Assembly (NCBI GenBank): GCA_907165065.1
Contig: OU015523.1
Coordinates: forward strand, 120,368,246 to 120,432,245
Reading direction: 5' to 3'
Source of the DNA: Caprimulgus europaeus
Taxonomy: Eukaryota > Chordata > Aves > Caprimulgiformes > Caprimulgidae
Length of the DNA: 64,000 bases
Both the position numbers and the translations under genes were made by a program. Position 1 is the first letter of the stretch, and every line of letters begins with the position of its first letter. Positions 47,518 through 59,251 of this stretch are shown here, one piece after another. Under the pieces are notes generated by a model. The model saw only the letters and a list, made by a program, of their open reading frames with translations. It did no database searches and was not told where the DNA came from.

Positions 47518-49569
47518 GCAACTGAGATCATCTGTAGACATTAAAAGAAGGTATCTTTTGATTATTTGGTAGATTGTGTCATCCAATTTTACTTTTCTTT
47601 TTTTTTGTTTTCCCTTTTATGCTTCGTTGTTGTTGATCCCCAGGACTAGTGGAAAAGTCACCACTGATCTACTATCTTATTCTGGTGTTTTCTTACATTT
47701 GAGATTTACCTTAGAACAGAAAAGTGTTATACAGTAAACCTTAGAGACTAGTGTACATTCTCTAAAGAAGATAAAGTATCTCTTCTTTAATGGGGTCAAC
47801 CTTATGAAGGCAGTATCTATATGGATTTGGGGTCTTTTTATCACAGGGCCTTGTGAAGCAGCTGCAGATGTTGTAGATGCATGCTTGAAACAGTAATGAT
47901 TTCCTAATATGTGTCTTGATTTATCATAATATCACTGGAGCTTTTCCTCACTGGAAGCATAAACCATTTATTCAATTTGTTATCAAATTAATTTTTTAAG
48001 ACTTTAAGAAAACCAAGTGTCATTTGGCTCTTTATATCCTACTAGTAAATAACATTCTCCCAATAATGAATAAAATATTACAAGAAAAAAAAAATGCTGT
48101 TTTAGAATATGGCATTATGGTGGTAGCTCCATCTTTGAGACCCTGAGTGAAACTTAATATCTGACTTAATGTGTCTTAATATTTGACTTATACTACACCA
48201 AAATATTAATATAATTCAACAAGTCAAGAAAGAAAACTTGGTTGTTATAGAAGGAATTCCTTCATTTTCTTTTTAGAGTTCTCTGGAATTTCTTATTATT
48301 TTCTACTTGGAATCAATATACATCAGTACCACACCTAATGCAGTATTGGCCTTTTTCATGAATGTATGGAACATCCTGGAAGTTGCTGTAACATGGGCTC
48401 TGCTCAGTCAGGAAACACAGGGACTTCACTGAGCTGCAGATACTTTTTTTTTTGGAGGCAGCTGTACCCTCAGATGTTATGAATTCATTTTATCTCAGAA
48501 TAAGTAATTATTTGTCATCTCTTGATTAAGAAACCATTCTTCTCTACGGTCATGGATTGAATGCTTCTTTCTATATTTTCTTCAACCCATGTGGATATGA
48601 TAATCTGCTAATGACCTTACTCTCAGGGATCCCACTCTTCTTTAGAGTTCCAAAATCTAGAAAAGAAAGAGAAAATCATAAGGAATATGACATAGAAATG
48701 TTCAGCATTTCTTATCTTCTTATGCACTACAGAGCCCTAAAGTGTCCATTTTAAAACTGAACAGTCCTTTAAGTGTTCTTATGTCTACCACACGTCAGGC
48801 AATGTGTTTCTCTGACACTAAACTAGAAGATGGATTAAAAGTCCTCACAAAGACAAGGAGTTAGTGTGGGAATCTACTTTCCACACAAACCAAGGATTCA
48901 GAGACAGCAGGGGTAAGAGCTCAGGAAACTCCTGACTCTCAACTGAATAGTCTGTTTACTGCTCTAAGATAATTTTGTAATGTTGGATGAGAAACAGATA
49001 GTTTTTACTCTGTTTAAATATTATGAGCATGCAAAAAATCAAACTTATTTTAGTATTGTCTTCCTGAAATGCTGAATTCAAGGAAAAGTTATAATCTTAG
49101 GAAAAGTAACTTCTGTTAATGTTCAAATTGTATTAGACAAGATTGCAATAGATTGCTTTTATACAATGCAGAATATCTCCAGTGATCGTTTTTCAAATCA
49201 AAAGTCACCAGTAAACTAAAATGAAGCATATTAAACTCATCTTGAAATAATAAATATATATATTTCCTTACTCTTCTGTGAAAGGCTTAGAGGAAATTTC
49301 AAGGAATTTTATTTTTTCTTGCTCTTGAGATTTTTCTCATGATAAAATGTCATTGAGTTGTCTGTTACTATAATAGGGTCGTGACAAAGAGTTGAGAGGT
49401 TTTCCTTCAGTTCAGCAGAGGGCTCCAGAATACACACAGGCTGGGGATTTTCTGTCTGTATCACCTCCACAGTGCAATGGAGTGGTTAAATTCCCTGCTG
49501 TAAGTTAATTACATTTTTCTATTGCACAGAACCTTTGTCCTCCCATAATTAATTATGAGTAAGAAAAGA

Positions 49570-49646
49570 AAATGTCCTTTTGTTGTTTTTAACAAATTAA
49601 TTCTTCATGAAAATAATTTCTGTGGCATAATAACAAAAGGACATTT
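49570..49646. repeat. 15-bp perfect inverted repeat, 47-nt loop
   Basis: AAATGTCCTTTTGTT (49570-49584) is matched exactly by AACAAAAGGACATTT (49632-49646), and a G-U pair plus two A-U pairs extend the stem inward. No microRNA family is recognised. Confidence 0.7.
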
Positions 49647-50395
49647 GTTCACTGTCCTCATCACCACATATACTGCAGTACATAAATGGTCTCATGAGGG
49701 GAATCTCTTTGTCTCTTCTGTCCGGGAACATACTTTATTGCAGACATGTCGCAGGAGTATTAATACTCTCAATTCCTGTACAGGCAGATAAGACTGTCTA
49801 GATCATTATAACAAAATACTATAGAGGAAGGAGTCTAGTGTTTTGATAGTAATTCTCACTCTAAAATAAAAGGAACAGTTCTATTAAATGGATTTATCTT
49901 CAAACATTTAAAAAAAAAGCAAAACAAAACACATTGCCTTACTTAATCTAGTCATTTGAAACATGGTTTAGATAAATCTATTTAACTAAATGAAGAAAGT
50001 CAATCTCTGTTTGATTGCTCATCCAAGGTGTAGGAAAGGAATCCATTATGTCACAAGACTGAATAACTCAAGACTGTGCTTTGTAGGATTAATGGGTACC
50101 ATGTCAAATGCATATTTAACTGGGTTGCACTGAAGAGCCCAAATATAGTTAGAATATTTAACATTTTGCTAAAGCCGGCATAAGATGAAATTTTCTAACA
50201 TTATGTGTAGCAGGTGAATTTCTTTAATTCTTCATGGAAGCTGAATGGAAGGTCAAAGCCTAGCAGAGAAATGTTTGCATTACCAATGAGCTTCCACCAG
50301 TTTTGATATGCTTTCAAGAAGGTAAAATGTATACTGAGGTTATTTTAAGGTTGGATGCTGTATTACCTACAGAAGACCAAAGCACCAAATGGACC

Positions 50396-50439
50396 TACTG
50401 AGTGGCAGTAGAATGCAGGTGCCGTTGCATCACTCAGTA
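50396..50439. repeat. Bulged stem-loop, 9 bp plus 5 bp
   Basis: TACTGAGTG (50396-50404) pairs with CACTCAGTA (50431-50439), and ATGCA (50413-50417) pairs with TGCAT (50426-50430), around an 8-nt loop with an 8-nt bulge on the 5' side. Confidence 0.55.
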
Positions 50440-51950
50440 TGGGAGTGAATATCAGAATGTCAGTGAAAATGGGAGAATTTAAAAGATTAATAACTTCCTT
50501 CAGTAAATTCACATCTGTTACTACAACAGATATAGCAGACATTGCAAAACATGTTTGTATTAATAATGATGATTTTTATAACAAAATGTTGGTTGACACA
50601 GCATTTCTCTTGCCCCATGACATTTTCTGTGGCATTCTCATTCATCTTCTCTGGAGATGTTTATAAAATTTATTGCATTTTCATTTCCTTAAACTTACTT
50701 TTATAGGAAAAAGTGGTATGTTGCTGAAAATTGCAATGTATATTTTAGTTAAAAATACATAGCTTGTGCCACCAGCAATGTTATTGTATTTAAAATCCTG
50801 TATGACAAGAAGTTCATACATTTTCTTTACATCACTTTAATAATTTTCAACAGCTGTCCTTTACCCTTTGTGATGAGCAGCTAAATATTTTTTTGAATAC
50901 AATGAGACAATTGCATTCCCCTTTCACAAGCACTAAATTAAATACTTTGAAGTTTTAACATTGATAAACTCTTCTCTGACAGAAACCTTTCCATATACCT
51001 TTAGACCTCTATTGTAAGGCAGCTGCCCAGACTTACTCATTACTCAATGGGAAGAAATAACACCACCTATTCCATCAGTCAAAGACTTACTATAAGACTA
51101 GATGAAGCAACTTATCCAGTTTTCATCTTTACGTACCTTACAGGAAGCCAAGATTATAACTTATTTTAGGTCATCTCAACAAATACTAAAAAAATTAATA
51201 TTGTACATTCCACAGACGACAATCAAAAATGTTACCTTCTTTCTGCAGAAACCTTTCATAAAGTCTGCAAGGAGTCTGATACAGAAATAGTATCCTTGTG
51301 GATCTAGGCCTGAATGACCAGCACAAAGACACACACATGCACAAAGAACTGAAGCAATACCAGCAACTGAAGCCAGATCTCCTTCACTCCTAGCTCAACA
51401 CTTTGCTCTCAGGACCACTTTTTTGATATACAGTGCCTGTGAATAAAGTACAGATCAAACACCTCAAGAGTCCGGTGAAATATAAATCAGTCAGTAACTT
51501 TTCACATATCTCTATTGACTTTCCTCACTAAATACATATATAATATATTGACAGCTGCATTGCCTTTTACACAATGCTGCACTTTATCTGCCTTGATCAA
51601 ACAAACCTAGAGTGAATGAATGTAAACTACTACAGATAATTCATTCAGTAGCTCCACGTGTCAAGACTCTGCCTGAGTAGAGGTACTTTTAGAATAACTC
51701 AGGAATTTCTCTTAAGTGTCTGTTAAATTCTTGTTGCAAGCTGGAGACTTGATAGGTTGTTTTAATTCAACTTAAGAAAAGGAATATCCTGGTACAGGTG
51801 ACAGCATTTCATAACTAAAAATCCATGTACATTTGAGATATATGAATTAATGCAAGTGCTGGAGGTACAAACATGTTCAGTAGCCATGTTTCTGCTCTTG
51901 TGAACAGGGATATATGAGCTGTAACTAAGCTTTTCAGTAGTGGTGCTCAA

Positions 51951-52199
51951 ACTAGACATAAGAAATATTTTTTTTTATTTTTTTTATTTTTTTTTTTACA
52001 ATGAGAGTGATGAAACACTGGCACAGGCTACCCAGAGAGGCTGTGGATGCCCTATCCCTGGCAATGATCAAGGTCAGGTTAGATGGGGCTCTCAGCAACC
52101 TGACCTAGTTGAAGATGTCTCTTCTCATTTCAGGACAGCTGAACTAGATTACCTTAAAGGTCCCTTCCAACCCAAACCATTCTATAATTCTATGATTTC
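51951..52199 (+). mobile_element. CR1 LINE 3' fragment with an expanded T-run
   Basis: Starts ACTAGACATAAGAAAT, the CR1 ACTAGATATAAGGAAGAAAT block. The T-run that normally has about six bases has grown to about 30 with two A breaks (51967-51997). Then ACAATGAGAGTGATGAAACA, CTGGCACAGGCTACCCAGAG, CCTGACCTAGTTGAAGATGT and AAAGGTCCCTTCCAACCCAA lead to the ATTCTATAATTCTATGATT tail. It has no coding capacity. Confidence 0.94.
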
Positions 52200-53599
52200 A
52201 TATTCAGAAGGACAGTGTATTTCCCTTTAGTTTCTTTGCCATTTATGCTTTGTGTCAAATCATTTTAATAACATTATTTTTTTCAGCACAGAGTCTTTTT
52301 CAACATCATTTGCTCTCACTTATCCTATTTACAGGCTCATTCTACTAACTCACCAGAAGACAATTACTGTGATCTGTAATCCTCATCGCCTTATAGACAA
52401 GTCAGTCATCAACAGTTTAATTTATTTTACTATTTCTGATCTAAGTGTTATGTATATTGACACAGGCTAGAAAGCACTGCTAAGGCATCTTCCTGTTGAG
52501 ATATGCTGATCTCCTTCCAGAAACTACTTAATATTTGAATAAACAGTAAACATAAGTTTGACTTCTCTTTGGCTGTTTGGGTGGAGGTTAAGCACAAACA
52601 AAACATTATTTATAAAGACACTTCAAAGATGGAAAATTGCATCATTCTCTTAATGCATTGCAGGTTTAGGTCAACACACAGTTTATTTACCATGTCTGGT
52701 AAGCAACATTGTCTTTTGTGCTGCTAATTGCTAAGCCAAAAGTTCATATAAGCTGTTGAAAAATAATGTGTCATCAGCTCCAGGTCTTGCTCTGGCCTAG
52801 AAATATGTGTACTTCTTAAACAAAGTTCTCTGACACCTTTGTGGCTATCTACAAATACTTTAATTTAACAAATTAATGTCTTTTTTTAAAAAAAAATACA
52901 TTCTGAGTTACTTTGGCAATAATACTTAAAAAAAAAAAAATCTCAATAAAAACAATATGAAAATGACTGCCTCATTTAAACCACCAGAAGTATCTGATCT
53001 AACTCCAGTGGCCTCTATACTTCTGACTCCAAGAAGTCGGTCTTCTGCAGGGTGACACCACTCAGTAATCCCCTAGCACAGGAAACACAAGAGAGGATTT
53101 TTTTTTTTAAAAAGAGGGGAGCATCTGGGGAACACGGGAAACGGTGTGACAAAGACATTGAGAGTTGTGCATATTCTTCAGAAATGTAATAGAAAGGCAT
53201 TAATCCTTCCATAAATGCAGTAATGGTTAAAATGTTATTTTCTTCTCCTCTTATAATATTGTTTTAGATAGGCACAGTGGTTTAACTACTGCCCCACAGT
53301 AACAGAAAATGCTGCTGTATTTTGAAGTAGTCTTGCTGTCATAGATTTTGATAGGAAGTGTGACCATAACATTTCTCTCTTTTAAGTGAATCAGATTTTT
53401 CTTTCACCAGCTACTTGAGTGGGAACAAGATCAGGCACAATTATCAATATTTTCAAGTGCAGGCTCTAATTTAATCCAAACATGGGCAGCCCAGTTTGGC
53501 TGCATAGTTCAAGATGCCTTGGGCTTAATTTTCATAATCAAAGCATATTCAGAGTGTTCCCAAACAAAGTAAAGACAGACTTTCTACCTGGGTGGTCAT

Positions 53600-53605
<6 letters not shown>
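52200..53605. other. Unassigned non-coding DNA
   Basis: No gene or interspersed repeat is recognised. Short poly-A/T runs lie at about 52880-52900, 52928-52940 and 53099-53112. Confidence 0.5.

Positions 53606-53639
<34 letters not shown>
53606..53639. repeat. (TA)17 microsatellite
   Basis: 34 bp of uninterrupted TA. It is self-complementary and likely polymorphic. Confidence 0.97.
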
Positions 53640-53643
<4 letters not shown>

Positions 53644-54002
53644 GTAAGTTCTTCTGAACTTATTTCTGGTTGACTGAAACTTATAAAAAGCATCTATTCA
53701 TAGCTTATAGTTAAAAGGTATTTACTGTTAGCTTGCAAGGGGAAACCTCAAGTTCTCGGATTCTTAGGATCAGAGGTCTTGTCTTTCCATTTCTATATTC
53801 CCAGGGAAAATAATGCATGTGTTCATTGTTTTGTCAGTATAAGATTTATAATGCCTTTAACTATTCATTTCCTTGCCATAAAGAGCATAGGTTTCATAAA
53901 TGATGTGAGAGTGACAACACTGTAGTTTCCTTAGCAACATTAACTGTTTTTCAAAACAATGCTTTTCATGTTTAGAATAAACATTGATTTATACAATCTG
54001 GC
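53640..54002. other. Unassigned non-coding DNA
   Basis: Short spacer between the TA microsatellite and the G-rich tract. Nothing is recognised. Confidence 0.5.
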
Positions 54003-54128
54003 GGGGGGGTGGGGAGGGGGGAGGAGGGAGGAAAGAAAAAAGAAAAGAGAAAAAAGAAAAAATAAAAAAGAAAAAATAAAAAAAAAGAAAAAAAAGAAAA
54101 AAATAAAAAAGAAAGAGAGAAAAAAAAC
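54003..54128 (+). repeat. G-quadruplex-capable G tract followed by a long polypurine run
   Basis: The plus strand has G runs of 7, 4, 6, 2, 3 and 2 separated by single T or A (54003-54031). That gives four runs of three or more with short loops. About 95 bp of A with G follow, broken by only three T. It therefore combines a canonical quadruplex motif with a near-homopurine tract. The frames across it encode only Lys/Arg/Glu-rich or Phe/Leu-rich low-complexity sequence and are not genes. Confidence 0.95.
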
Positions 54129-55440
54129 CCCAAACCTCTTGAGAGAAGAAATTGGCAGATGCAAAGATTGCAAATCAATCTTCAACCACTTAGTCATCTA
54201 TGTGGTGTAAACTTTAAAGAGATCAAATTTAAAGAAAAATGCATCTGAAACTGTCGAGTTGTTTTTTTTTTCCTTTGCTTTCTTTGAAGTCCAGCAAAAC
54301 CAGTCTTTTAGCTTATATTGTGTTGAACTTAATTTGGCCCTTTCCTCTTTAAAACTTGGCTCACTCTGAATTTTAAAATCTGTCTCATGTTTTGACTCTA
54401 ATGAGATGCATATCTAGGCAAACTTTTTCCAGGATTTGATTTTTTGTTTTTTCCCTTTTTGAAAATTACACACGGTTAATACCTCAGCATTGTAAAAGGG
54501 AAAGGTCTGGGAGAGTGAGTGCAGGATCAGACCCCAAATGAAATATTGTCTTTTTAAAAACATTTTCTAAGAGCTGACTGGAAAGAGAAGAGGCTGCATT
54601 AGCTAATATGGATCCTCATTCTTGAGAGCAAGAAGAGATAATGTTTCTTTTGTTGGAACAGGGTGTCTGTGAAAGTTTATTTATTTCATTAACTTATTGA
54701 CACCCTCCAAACAAAATTTCAATAATTGGAACAAGAATATCTACTCTGTGTTTGGCATTTTTATTCAGTTCTATGGTGTTTTCTCCCTCCTTACATTTTT
54801 ATAGATTTCTCAGCTACTGAGTATTTAATATGGAAAAAGAATATAATGGAAATAATATCATTCCAGCGGCATGGAGGGGTCATGCATGTTGAAGTCATTT
54901 CATTATCTCTCACTTTCTGTTTACCATTAGCCATAACCCTAGAAAAATGCTCAGTGTTAAAGGGTGATTTCATTAATCTGAAAACTGATTCTCATTCAAA
55001 GTAGTTATTCAGAGTTATAAGAAACAAGCAGAGACCAGAGAAAGCTGTAATGCTGTTATGTATGGGAAAACTGCAGTTCTCATGTCTTACCCACTCAGGA
55101 CTTGGATTGTGTGGTGATGAGAAGAAAATAGAATCATAGTTGGATGGAGAGTTGTGGCTTGTAATGAGCTTGTATATGTGACCTGGAGGGATATGGGATG
55201 ATTCTTTCATAGGAGCTGTGAGGTTGAAATTCCTATATAGACAATATAAAGGCATAGCATAAGGAAAGAACCAAACATGACATTTGTACCCTGTGTGGTA
55301 CCCTATTGCATCCAGGTCATTATTTGAAATAGGAATCAAAATTTCTGTAATGAAGATGGTATCACTTCTTACTGACATCAAAGGTGGAATTCTTCTGCCA
55401 TATTAGACACTTGTAATTCAAATGTGTATATGTGAGCTAG
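54129..55440. other. Unassigned non-coding DNA
   Basis: No gene or repeat is recognised. A 129-codon minus-strand frame (54992-55381) has no motif that I know and no second exon in view. Its last five bases, GCTAG (55436-55440), are the left copy of the target duplication of the next LTR. Confidence 0.45.
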
Positions 55441-56490
55441 TGGGGTAGTTTCACTCACAGGTAAGACCATGCAGTCCTGTAATCACTCCCACCACCTGGT
55501 GAGATAGGAAGAGAATCACAACAGAGGGGTCATGGATTGAAATGAGGACAGGGAGGGGTCACTCACCAGTTATGGTCATGGGCAAAACAGGCTTGACTCG
55601 GGGAAGGAAAATCAACTTAATTTGTTACCAATCATCAGAATAGGATAATAAGATGTAACAACCACATCTTAAGACGTGTTCCCCCTATCCCTCTCTTTTT
55701 CCTGGGCTCAAATCACTTTGCTCCAAATTTCTCTATCTTCTCCCCACAGTGGCACAGGGGACAGTGAATAGGGGTTGCAGTCAGTTTGCCTATGCCACTC
55801 TTTCCAGCATGAGATCCCTCCTGAAGGCTGCAAAAGTCCAGGAACAAAGTGTTCCAAAGCGAGCTTCCCATGGAGTCACTGACCTCTTCAGGCACAGCTG
55901 CTGGCTCCCGCATGGGAAGGTCCACGCGCTGCAGAGGTGTCTCTGGTGCAGCATACCTCCTCCCCTCACTGTGGGAGTCCCCCCTGAGCTCTGGCAGTGA
56001 GCATCTCTGGGGTCTCTAAATTCAGTCATAACTGCCCTCTGGCACAGCTTTCTGCTCTGGTGTGGAATCTTCCATGGCCTACATGTGCGTGCCTGCTCCA
56101 CCATTCAACTTCCATAGGCTGCAGGAGACTTCATTTACCTCTCCACACTCTTCTGTGATACTGATTTCTGAGGTTCTTTGTCTTTCCGCTCCTCCTCCTT
56201 CCTCATGGCAATTATGCTGTCTTGTTTAGGCCGATGGTTATCTTTTTTTCAGGTCAATGGCTTCTCCTCAAAGTTATCTCCTTTTTCTTTTCAAAACCAG
56301 TATTTCCCTCATACATATTTCCCTCATATGGATTCAAAGAGGCATTTATCTATTACTAATTGGCTCAACCTGGGCTGGAGGTAGGTCTACCTTAGAACCA
56401 AGGGAGCTTCATGAAGCTTCTCCCAGGGGCCATCATTGTAGCCCCTTCCCCCACTACTAAAAGCTGTCTACTCCACCCCAGCCCAACACA
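55441..56490 (+). mobile_element. Solo LTR with a perfect 5-bp target duplication
   Basis: The LTR starts TGGGGTAGTTTCACTC and ends CCAGCCCAACACA. It is flanked by GCTAG on both sides (55436-55440 and 56491-56495), so the boundaries are firm. It aligns with the minus-strand LTR at 6268-7263. Shared words are GATTGAAATGAGGACAGGGA, TTAATTTGTTACCAATCA, GGGGTTGCAGTCAGTTTGCC, AGGGAGCTTCATGAAGCTTC and GGCCATCATTGTAG. Length is 1050 bp. A 5-bp duplication is usual for ERVL-type and some ERV1-type elements. No retroviral coding sequence lies on either side. The antisense strand has a 70-codon frame (55713-55925) homologous to that in the other copy. Confidence 0.93.
55713..55925 (-). other. Antisense open frame in the LTR, homologous to 6636-7055
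   Basis: 70 codons. From residue 11 the frame aligns codon by codon with residue 65 onward of the frame at 6636-7055. Over about 42 shared codons I count differences at positions 1:2:3 of 6:2:11. A one-base length difference after the shared ACTGCAACCCC puts the two copies out of frame downstream. There is no domain and no evidence of expression. Confidence 0.3.
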
Positions 56491-57229
56491 GCTAGACAGC
56501 CTTGAAATGAAAGGGCCAAAAGAGTTTGGATCTACAACAGTGGTGATGGTCTGTGTTTTCTGGAGATAAGAGAGTTTTAGTAAAATACAACATTTTTAAG
56601 ACTATCTTGCTCTTGGAGTAATATTCTGTGTATTACCTGTATGAAGGGAATGTAGTTCCATGTCCTTGTAAATATTTTTTTGGAACTTATTTATTTCTGC
56701 CATCTTAGGGTTTTGAATGTACTTGATGCATAGCTTTGCACATGCTGTTCCATTGCTAGTTTCTGAAAGGAGCTTCTCCAACATTAAACTCATGACACTA
56801 GGAACCAATCACTGCTAACAAGCAGAAGGCAAATACTGATGAACAAAGAACATAGAGACTCCATTTGGCATGTTGGTACCTGTACTAGAAAGTAAGAAAT
56901 GGTGTCAGAAAATAGCATGTGTGCACATGAACTTTCCACACTCAAAAAAATCCCTTGAAAATTAGCCTCATTTATGACCAACACTGTTATATTCCTTACC
57001 AGGGGTTTTGGGGGTTTTTTTAAGTGCCTGAAAGAGTGCATCCTTCTACAAGTGAGCAACTACTTGTTCTTCTCCTGTTACATTCATCTCTTCTTGATTT
57101 CCAGCCTTTAACTGTCAAACTTATGTATCATTATATAGATCTTGCTCCTACAGACTACTACTGTTGGCAATCTCTTTCTGTCAGATGTATCCACATATCC
57201 CCACAGAATTCCACTGAAAATATTAATCC

Positions 57230-57259
57230 ACTGTCTTCACATTCACTGTCTTCACATTC
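57230..57259. repeat. 15-bp perfect tandem duplication
   Basis: ACTGTCTTCACATTC occurs twice in a row. Confidence 0.95.
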
Positions 57260-57425
57260 AAACACATAAATGTAGGTACATGTGCAGAGATCTCAGAGGC
57301 TGACTGACATGTATGGTAAACATCCTTTACACTATTATGAAAATGTAAGCAGGTCATAAAGTCATTGGGATTACATGTGCATTCACCTTTAGGCTGATAT
57401 TGTCATACCAAAGTATACAAATCTA

Positions 57426-57489
57426 GCTCTTGTGTTAAAAGCCTTCTGGAGCTCTTGCGTTAAAAGTCTTCTGGAGCTCTTGCAGCTCC
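57426..57489. repeat. 25-bp tandem repeat, 2.5 units
   Basis: Units at 57426-57450 and 57451-57475 differ at two positions (GTG/GCG and GCC/GTC), and a partial third unit follows. Confidence 0.93.
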
Positions 57490-58825
57490 ATACTTTTGCA
57501 AATTTTAAAATATACTTCTACATGATCTAAAATAAAAAAGAGAAATGTTCTTAGAAACCTTGTAAACCTGCCTAACTCATTACATTCTCTTATGTATTTA
57601 TTTCTCATTAAGTTTGTTCTGAACAAAATTGAGTGTAGGAATATATGTCTGCTTTTGTACACTTATTCTCACAAGTATGTTGTTTTCCTGCTAACATTCT
57701 ACCAGAAAAGAGAATTGAAAGCTCAAGCATAAGGCTGGCATTTCTTATTTCTGTGGGAGATTCATGTTCATTTGGTGGAGAAAAAGAATCGACAACAAAA
57801 AAGATCTAAGACAATTAAGAAAATTATAGAGTTTACTGCCTATGTGCTCATAAAGAGAGATGTAATATATTTGTGTTTTTCAAGGCATTCCAGCACTTTC
57901 AAGTCAGTCTTGCATTCTCTCATTACATGTAATAAACAGGTAGTGGAATAGCCCAGCATGGGGCTTGAGAGTCTGAGTCCTCCTACAGACCAGCAATGCT
58001 CATAAAGAGAATTTTTAGTAATAGAGGAGACTATTAAGAATGGCACCAGTGGTGTCTCAGTTTTAACATATGTTCAACACTGGTTGTTTAGAAGGGAGGA
58101 GTTAAATCACTAGAGAGCTACACTGGCTCTGATATGATTAAACACAAATTGTTCTGCTCTATTCTTCCAACTATCTTGTAGGTAAAAGGAAAAGATTGTG
58201 TACGATTGTAGTGGTCTGAATCTGCACCTCTTTGCACTGCAGTCACTGATATAAAACATTATTCCTGTATAAATGGTGAGGTCAGATTTTATGACTGTTT
58301 ACAGTCCCTATGCTGATGTGTAAATGGCTAATCAAGGTGTGAGGTAACAAAGAGTCAGACAAAATGTTTGACAGGTCCATTAAAGTACCTGGTCTGACAC
58401 TGGGGAGACTCCTCTGTTATACTGATTATTTCTGTAAGCTATTTAACTAATATCAGTGGTATACCTTAATAATGTTGTCCGTGAGGAAATGATTAATGCT
58501 GACCTGCTGGCCTTCAGAGGCTGGCTTCACTTTGTAGCACATGGCATATGAAACCGTCAGGGACTGAGTTGTTAAGGCATATTTTATGGAGCTAAAACAA
58601 CACCTAGGGAATGACTCTCTGCTGTGCTGCCATTTGACAGCAGTGTTGCTGACTAATGCAGTAGGGAATCAGGGGTCTAGAAATGCATAAAACTTGGTAT
58701 GCAATTGTAAAAGGCCTAGTTTTGCACTAAATTATGCTTTGCTTGGGTTTCTGGGGAATTAAGGAGCTTATGGGAGGTCCAATTCTCTCTCACTTACCTT
58801 AAATTAGGTATTTTACTTAGAATAA

Positions 58826-59251
58826 TAGAATAGAATCATAGAATGTTGTGAGTTTGAAGGGAACCACAAGAACAACCAAGTCCAACTCTTGCCCCAGCAT
58901 AGGATGATCCCAAGATTCAGACCATGTGTCTGAGGGTGTTGTCCAAATGCTTCTTGAATGTTGTCAGGCTTTGTGCCATGACCACCTCCCTGGGGAGCCT
59001 GTTCCAGTGCTCCACAACCCTCTGGGTGAAGAACCTTTTCCTAATATCCAACCTAAACCTCCTTGGCACATCTTCCTGCCATTTCCCCTGATCCTATCAC
59101 TGGTTACCAGAGAGAAGAGATCAGCACCTGCCCCTCCTCTTCCACTTGTGAGGAAGTTATAGACTGTGATGATGTTTCCTCTCAGTCTCCTCTTCTCCAG
59201 GCTGAACAATCCAAGTGACTTCAGCCTCTCCTCATATGGTTTCTCCAATCC
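58826..59251 (-). mobile_element. CR1 LINE, ORF2 end and 3' UTR, antisense
   Basis: Plus-strand landmarks are AATAGAATCATAGAATGTTG, CCATGACCACCTCCCTGGGG, AGCCTGTTCCAGTGCTCCAC, ACCCTCTGGGTGAAGAACCT, CTAATATCCAACCTAAACCT, GTCTCCTCTTCTCCAGGCTG and CAGCCTCTCCTCATATGG. The minus-strand frame 58964-59248 carries the ORF2 words [18 protein letters not shown] and SDRIRGNG before it shifts. It is 5'-truncated and inactive. Confidence 0.96.

Larger units (their letters stand above)
47518..51950. other. Unassigned non-coding DNA with two inverted repeats
   Basis: No gene, RNA or interspersed repeat is recognised. Two stem-loops are listed separately (49570-49646 and 50396-50439). Open frames do not exceed 78 codons. 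Confidence 0.5.
56491..58825. other. Unassigned non-coding DNA with two small tandem repeats
   Basis: The tandem repeats at 57230-57259 and 57426-57489 are listed separately. No gene or interspersed repeat is recognised, and open frames stay below 90 codons. Confidence 0.5.

Noticed and set aside
54003-54210. Lys/Glu/Arg-rich open frame (and Phe/Leu-rich frame on the other strand)
   Set aside because: It is simply the translation of a G- and A-rich purine tract. There are no motifs and no splice context.
55130-55150. GAATCATAG word resembling a CR1 3' end
   Set aside because: No further CR1 sequence follows on either strand.
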